64,000 bases of DNA from Pseudoduganella ginsengisoli (GTDB lineage: Bacteria; Pseudomonadota; Gammaproteobacteria; Burkholderiales; Burkholderiaceae_D): assembly GCF_009720865.1 (NCBI RefSeq), contig NZ_WNLA01000026.1, forward strand, positions 19,486-83,485, given 5' to 3'. The notes under the pieces are model-generated. The model ran no database searches. It had not been told where the DNA came from and saw nothing but the letters and a program-made list of their open reading frames with translations. Below, one piece after another: positions 60,902-64,000 of the stretch (the stretch's first letter is position 1; each line of letters starts with the position of its first letter). The translations under genes and the position numbers were made by a program.

Positions 60902-61837
60902 ATGCCTTCTCCGCTAGTGTTTACCAATCCTGCCATGCCCGAGTATTGGGCCAGCGCCTTCGACGTGGTGCCATTCCCCATTTATGTGGTGGATATGCAA
61001 ACGTTGGAGCTCATCAATGTGAACCGTGCCATGCGCAAGCGCACGGGCGAAATCGACGGCAGGAAATGCTATGAAGCGATTTATGGCAAGGACAAGCCTT
61101 GCGCATTTTGCGCCATCGGCAACATGCAGAACGGAGAAATGGGGCAAACCGTCATCTTCGAGCATTTCAATGACACGGATGACCGCTGGTACCAGTTGCA
61201 GGAAACCCGCATCGCGTGGTTCGATGGCCGTCCCGCCAAGTATTCGATTGCCGTCGATGTGACCCAGCTGAAAGGCGCGCAAAACGCGCTGGCCGAAGCG
61301 CATGCCGACCTGGCTATCAAAAACCGGGAACTGGAACGGCTGACCGTGACGGACAGCCTGACGGGGATCGGCAACCGCCGCCACCTGACGGCGGTGCTGG
61401 ACCATGAATTGGCCAGTGCGCGCCGCAGCCACTTGCCGCTGTCGGTGCTGCTGATCGACGTCGACCGCTTCAAGCAAGTCAACGATACGTTTGGCCACCA
61501 GACCGGCGACTCCGTGCTGGCGCAAGTGGCGGGCATCATCGTGCGTAATATCCGTGCCACCGATGCGGCGGGACGCTGGGGCGGCGAGGAATTTATCGTC
61601 GCATGCCCTGGCACGTCGGCACAGGCCGGCGCCGCCGTGGCGGAAAAGCTGCGTGCGGCAATTGCCGCCCATGCTTTCCCGACCGTGGGTTCCATCACGT
61701 GTTCGATCGGCGTGGCGGAATGGGCGGAAGGGGAAACCGCCGGGCTGCTGCTGGCGCGCGCCGATGCCGCGCTGTACGTCGCCAAAGGTGCGGGCAGGAA
61801 CCGCACGTCCGTGGCGGGCGGCCCGCTGTCCGGCTAA
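60902..61837 (+). CDS. PAS-GGDEF diguanylate cyclase
   Basis: A 311-residue protein starting MPSPLVFTNPAMPEYWASAFDVVPF at 60902 (a GTG just before is possible). A PAS-like region (about 15-125) carries KPCAFCAIGN, a CxxC that may bind metal or sense redox. The GGDEF domain has the active WGGEEF near residue 225 and an intact GTP-binding VTDSLTGIGNRR. No RxxD inhibitory site is clearly visible. As the last gene of the operon it should convert the upstream signal into c-di-GMP. The P450 gene converges and overlaps its stop by 4 bp. Confidence 0.9.
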   Translation: MPSPLVFTNPAMPEYWASAFDVVPFPIYVVDMQTLELINVNRAMRKRTGEIDGRKCYEAIYGKDKPCAFCAIGNMQNGEMGQTVIFEHFNDTDDRWYQLQETRIAWFDGRPAKYSIAVDVTQLKGAQNALAEAHADLAIKNRELERLTVTDSLTGIGNRRHLTAVLDHELASARRSHLPLSVLLIDVDRFKQVNDTFGHQTGDSVLAQVAGIIVRNIRATDAAGRWGGEEFIVACPGTSAQAGAAVAEKLRAAIAAHAFPTVGSITCSIGVAEWAEGETAGLLLARADAALYVAKGAGRNRTSVAGGPLSG

Positions 61838-63252
61838 TCCCGTAATTTGAGCCGCACCGGCATGCTCGATGGCCGCATCGTGAACGCGGATTCTTCCTTG
61901 ATGTCATCCGGGTTGCCGGCAAATTCCATCGTAAAGTGACGCGCCAGCATCGACAGCACGAGCCGCTGTTCGACGCTGGCCAGGTGCCGCCCCGGACACA
62001 CGCGGGGCCCGCCGCCAAATTGCAGGAAGCCGTGCGCGTCGTGCGGCTGCACGTGCTCATGTCCCGCCGCCCACCGCTCCGGCAAAAACGCATCGGGCTG
62101 GCCGAAACGGTGCGGATCCTGCATCGCGGGCCGCAGCACGAAAAATATCGGCGTGCCGGCCGGCAGCGCCACGCCGCCCAGCACCACATCCACCAACGGT
62201 TCAAAGAATAACAGCGGCGCGATGGGTTTCAAGCGCATGGCTTCATGCGCGACACCATCGAAGTAATCGAGTTTGCGCACGTCGTCAAACGTGGGGCACA
62301 GGGGAGCGTCGCCAAATACCTGGCGCGCCGCGTCATGCATGCGTTCCTGGATGTGCGGGTTTTTGCACAGGCAATACATGGCCCACGCGAGCGAAAACGC
62401 GGTCGTGTCTTCGCCCGCCATCAATACCGTGAACGTGTTGGCAAAGATGGCGTCATCGGACATGGGCGACCCGGTTTCTTCGCCTGCCGCCAGCATGGCT
62501 TCCAGCAAGTTGTGCGGCGGCTCACCCGGGTGGGCGGCGCGCCGTGCGCGGGCCCCGGTAATCAGGCCAGCCACGTAGTGCTGCACTTCACTGAGCGCAT
62601 GGTCGAATTGCCGGTCGCGCGGCAGCTTGACGTAGCGCCACCACGGGAATGGCGCATTCACGCGCGACAGGATGGTGGGGAAGATGTACGCCATGTGATC
62701 CTGGATCGCGCCGCCGCTTTGTTCCAGCGTGTTGGGATCGACGCCGAACGCCAGGGTGGTGGTGGTATCGACTGTGTAGCGCGTCAGGTCGCGGCACATG
62801 TCGATGGTGTCGCCGTTGCGCGCGGCGCGCTGCCATTGATTGAGCAGGCGTTGCGTGATCGCGTGCATGGACGGGAAGAAAGTGCGGAAGTGGTTCGACG
62901 CCAGCGCATGCATGATGAGTTTGCGCTGCGGCAGCCAGGCGTCGCCTTCGGCGGAAAAAACGCCATTGCCGCCCATTTCCGACAGTACCGACTCGATCGG
63001 CGAAAAGCGCCGGTAGCGGTGGGGGCGTTCGTGCAGTACCGTGTGCATCAGGCTCATATCGGAGGTGACGAAGACTTGCTTTGGGCCCAGCCGGATTGTC
63101 AGGGCCGGGCCATATTGCTTGACCCAGTCTTCCAGTATCGTGTGAATGCGCACGGGATCCAGTTGCAGGGCGTTGCCCAGCAGCGGTATGCCTTTGGGGC
63201 CGGGCAAGTCCGCCAGCGTGCGGACGCCGGGGTCGATGGTGTCAGGCGCCAT
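61834..63252 (-). CDS. Cytochrome P450
   Basis: A 472-residue P450 starting MAPDTIDPGVRTLADLPGPKGIPLLGN at 63252, with GGGAGG 6 bp upstream. Visible are the proline-rich LPGPKGIPLLG, I-helix MAGEDTT, ExxR in EAMRLKP and the heme loop FGGGPRVCPGRHLA with C419 as the heme ligand. The absence of a membrane anchor fits a soluble bacterial P450. Substrate unknown. It converges with the GGDEF gene (4-bp overlap of stops), so co-regulation is unlikely, although a shared pathway with the acyltransferase-like gene is possible. Confidence 0.95.
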   Translation of the reverse strand: MAPDTIDPGVRTLADLPGPKGIPLLGNALQLDPVRIHTILEDWVKQYGPALTIRLGPKQVFVTSDMSLMHTVLHERPHRYRRFSPIESVLSEMGGNGVFSAEGDAWLPQRKLIMHALASNHFRTFFPSMHAITQRLLNQWQRAARNGDTIDMCRDLTRYTVDTTTTLAFGVDPNTLEQSGGAIQDHMAYIFPTILSRVNAPFPWWRYVKLPRDRQFDHALSEVQHYVAGLITGARARRAAHPGEPPHNLLEAMLAAGEETGSPMSDDAIFANTFTVLMAGEDTTAFSLAWAMYCLCKNPHIQERMHDAARQVFGDAPLCPTFDDVRKLDYFDGVAHEAMRLKPIAPLLFFEPLVDVVLGGVALPAGTPIFFVLRPAMQDPHRFGQPDAFLPERWAAGHEHVQPHDAHGFLQFGGGPRVCPGRHLASVEQRLVLSMLARHFTMEFAGNPDDIKEESAFTMRPSSMPVRLKLRD

Positions 63253-63376
63253 GAAAACCTCCCGAGTTCCTTGCACCATGCGTGCCGGATGGCGGCGCAT
63301 GGGCATTGCTGATTGGATTATAGCCACGCGGGACGCTTTGCACGGTACGCGGCGTTGCAGTGCCGCGTCAGGTGCG

Positions 63377-64000
63377 TTAATCGAGGTCGTAAGCGCTCAG
63401 TTGCTTGCGCTCGCCGTTGCCGGGCGCCGGCGATTCCAGCAACAGCATGCCGTTGACGGGCGACCACACGGCGTCGGTGGCCTTGTCGATGGGAATGCGC
63501 GCCAGGCGGCGGCGTTTCGCGGCGTCATAGACCGACACCGCGTCCGCTTCCACATAAGCGCCGATGGCGCCACCGAGGCCGATAACCGTGCCAGGTTTGC
63601 GCAGCGGCACATCGCCCGGCTGGGCTTCCAGCCCGGACCACATGACTGTCCCCAGCCCGGCGCGCGTGGCGCGCACGCTGTCGAAATAGCCCGGCAGCCA
63701 GCGGTAGCCGCCTTTGGGGGCCACGGCAAGGGCGGCAGCTTCCGGCGCAAACACGGAACCGCCATCCTGTTCGGCGGCAAACACGGGACGGCTATTGGCG
63801 ACCTTGCCCTGCACCTGGCGCAGCGGTTTGCCTTCCGCCGAGTAGACGATGGCGATCGCGCTGCCCATACCGCCGCGCTGGATCGGCGTGTTGGCGATGG
63901 CGGCCCGCAATGGCGACGGGGCGGCAGCCGTGGCGGCAACGGGAACGGGCGCTTCCTGCGTTGCCACGGGCGCAGGCGCCGGGGCGGCGGCGGCCGGTGG
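63377..64000 (-). CDS. Unknown Ala/Pro-rich protein, C-terminal part (cut by window edge)
   Basis: The reverse frame is open from the edge of the window to a stop at 63377; no certain start is visible, so at least 207 residues are shown. The N-terminal visible part is low-complexity Ala/Pro. The rest (QRGGMGSAIAIVYSAEGKPLRQVQGKVANSRPVF, GYRWLPGYFDSVRATRAGLG, YDAAKRRRLARIPIDKATDAVWSPVNGMLLL) hints at a repeat-type beta-propeller, but no family is certain. The main part of the gene lies outside. Confidence 0.5.
   Translation of the reverse strand, partial: PPAAAAPAPAPVATQEAPVPVAATAAAPSPLRAAIANTPIQRGGMGSAIAIVYSAEGKPLRQVQGKVANSRPVFAAEQDGGSVFAPEAAALAVAPKGGYRWLPGYFDSVRATRAGLGTVMWSGLEAQPGDVPLRKPGTVIGLGGAIGAYVEADAVSVYDAAKRRRLARIPIDKATDAVWSPVNGMLLLESPAPGNGERKQLSAYDLD

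Noticed and set aside
1..64000. CRISPR array, insertion sequence or integrase gene
   Set aside because: No regularly spaced direct repeats and no transposase or tyrosine-recombinase motif could be seen anywhere, so the two inserted-looking segments have no visible integrase of their own.

Overview
The window is high-GC proteobacterial chromosome. Gene content (HD-GYP, GGDEF, LytS/LytTR and chemotaxis proteins, a DUF3334 protein, a Fur-type promoter, TonB receptor, large kinase/ATPase sensor) and codon use suggest a betaproteobacterium of the Oxalobacteraceae type (Janthinobacterium/Duganella/Massilia-like). That placement is inference from protein style, not a search result. Two flanking genes are cut by the window edges (a propeller sensor at 1-621 and an unknown protein at 63377-64000).

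Layout. 1-9.2 kb: uvrB divergent from an aromatic aminotransferase, a tandem tRNA-Asn pair, small conserved proteins, and an iron-type (Fur box) operon of an outer-membrane-like protein, an FMN-binding protein, an ApbE flavin transferase and a four-helix membrane protein with paired histidines. 9.4-17.3 kb: HD-GYP phosphodiesterase, a LytS/LytTR two-component pair, and a convergent, fully overlapping five-gene ABC/LolA-like/beta-barrel operon. 17.4-29.4 kb: a third tRNA-Asn, an orphan alpha-toroid protein, a secreted subtilase with DUF4214, two tandem SF1 helicases, a LysR/oxidoreductase pair and a decayed DUF1570-like gene. 29.5-45.2 kb: TonB receptor, then a fourth and a fifth tRNA-Asn. The fourth is followed directly by a lower-GC restriction-modification pair, the fifth by a clearly AT-richer four-gene cassette (metallopeptidase-like, helical protein, vWA protein, TIR protein). 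45.3-64 kb: chemotaxis receptor, DUF3334, DUF6351, then a six-gene signalling operon built round a 2020-residue kinase/ATPase/GAF/HPt/CheA-like fusion, closed by a convergent P450.

The unifying observation is that five identical tRNA-Asn genes lie in 37 kb, and each of the three solitary copies is followed immediately by accessory-looking cargo. The best candidate for an undescribed system is the vWA/TIR/metallopeptidase-like cassette at 41165-45031, which ends next to a 15-bp direct copy of the tRNA terminator. The second is the signalling operon at 51158-61837, which couples two enzyme-like proteins of unknown product to a giant composite sensor. Two genes are visibly broken: a solute-binding protein by one in-frame amber codon and a DUF1570-like gene by frameshifts plus an apparent loss of its metal-binding core.
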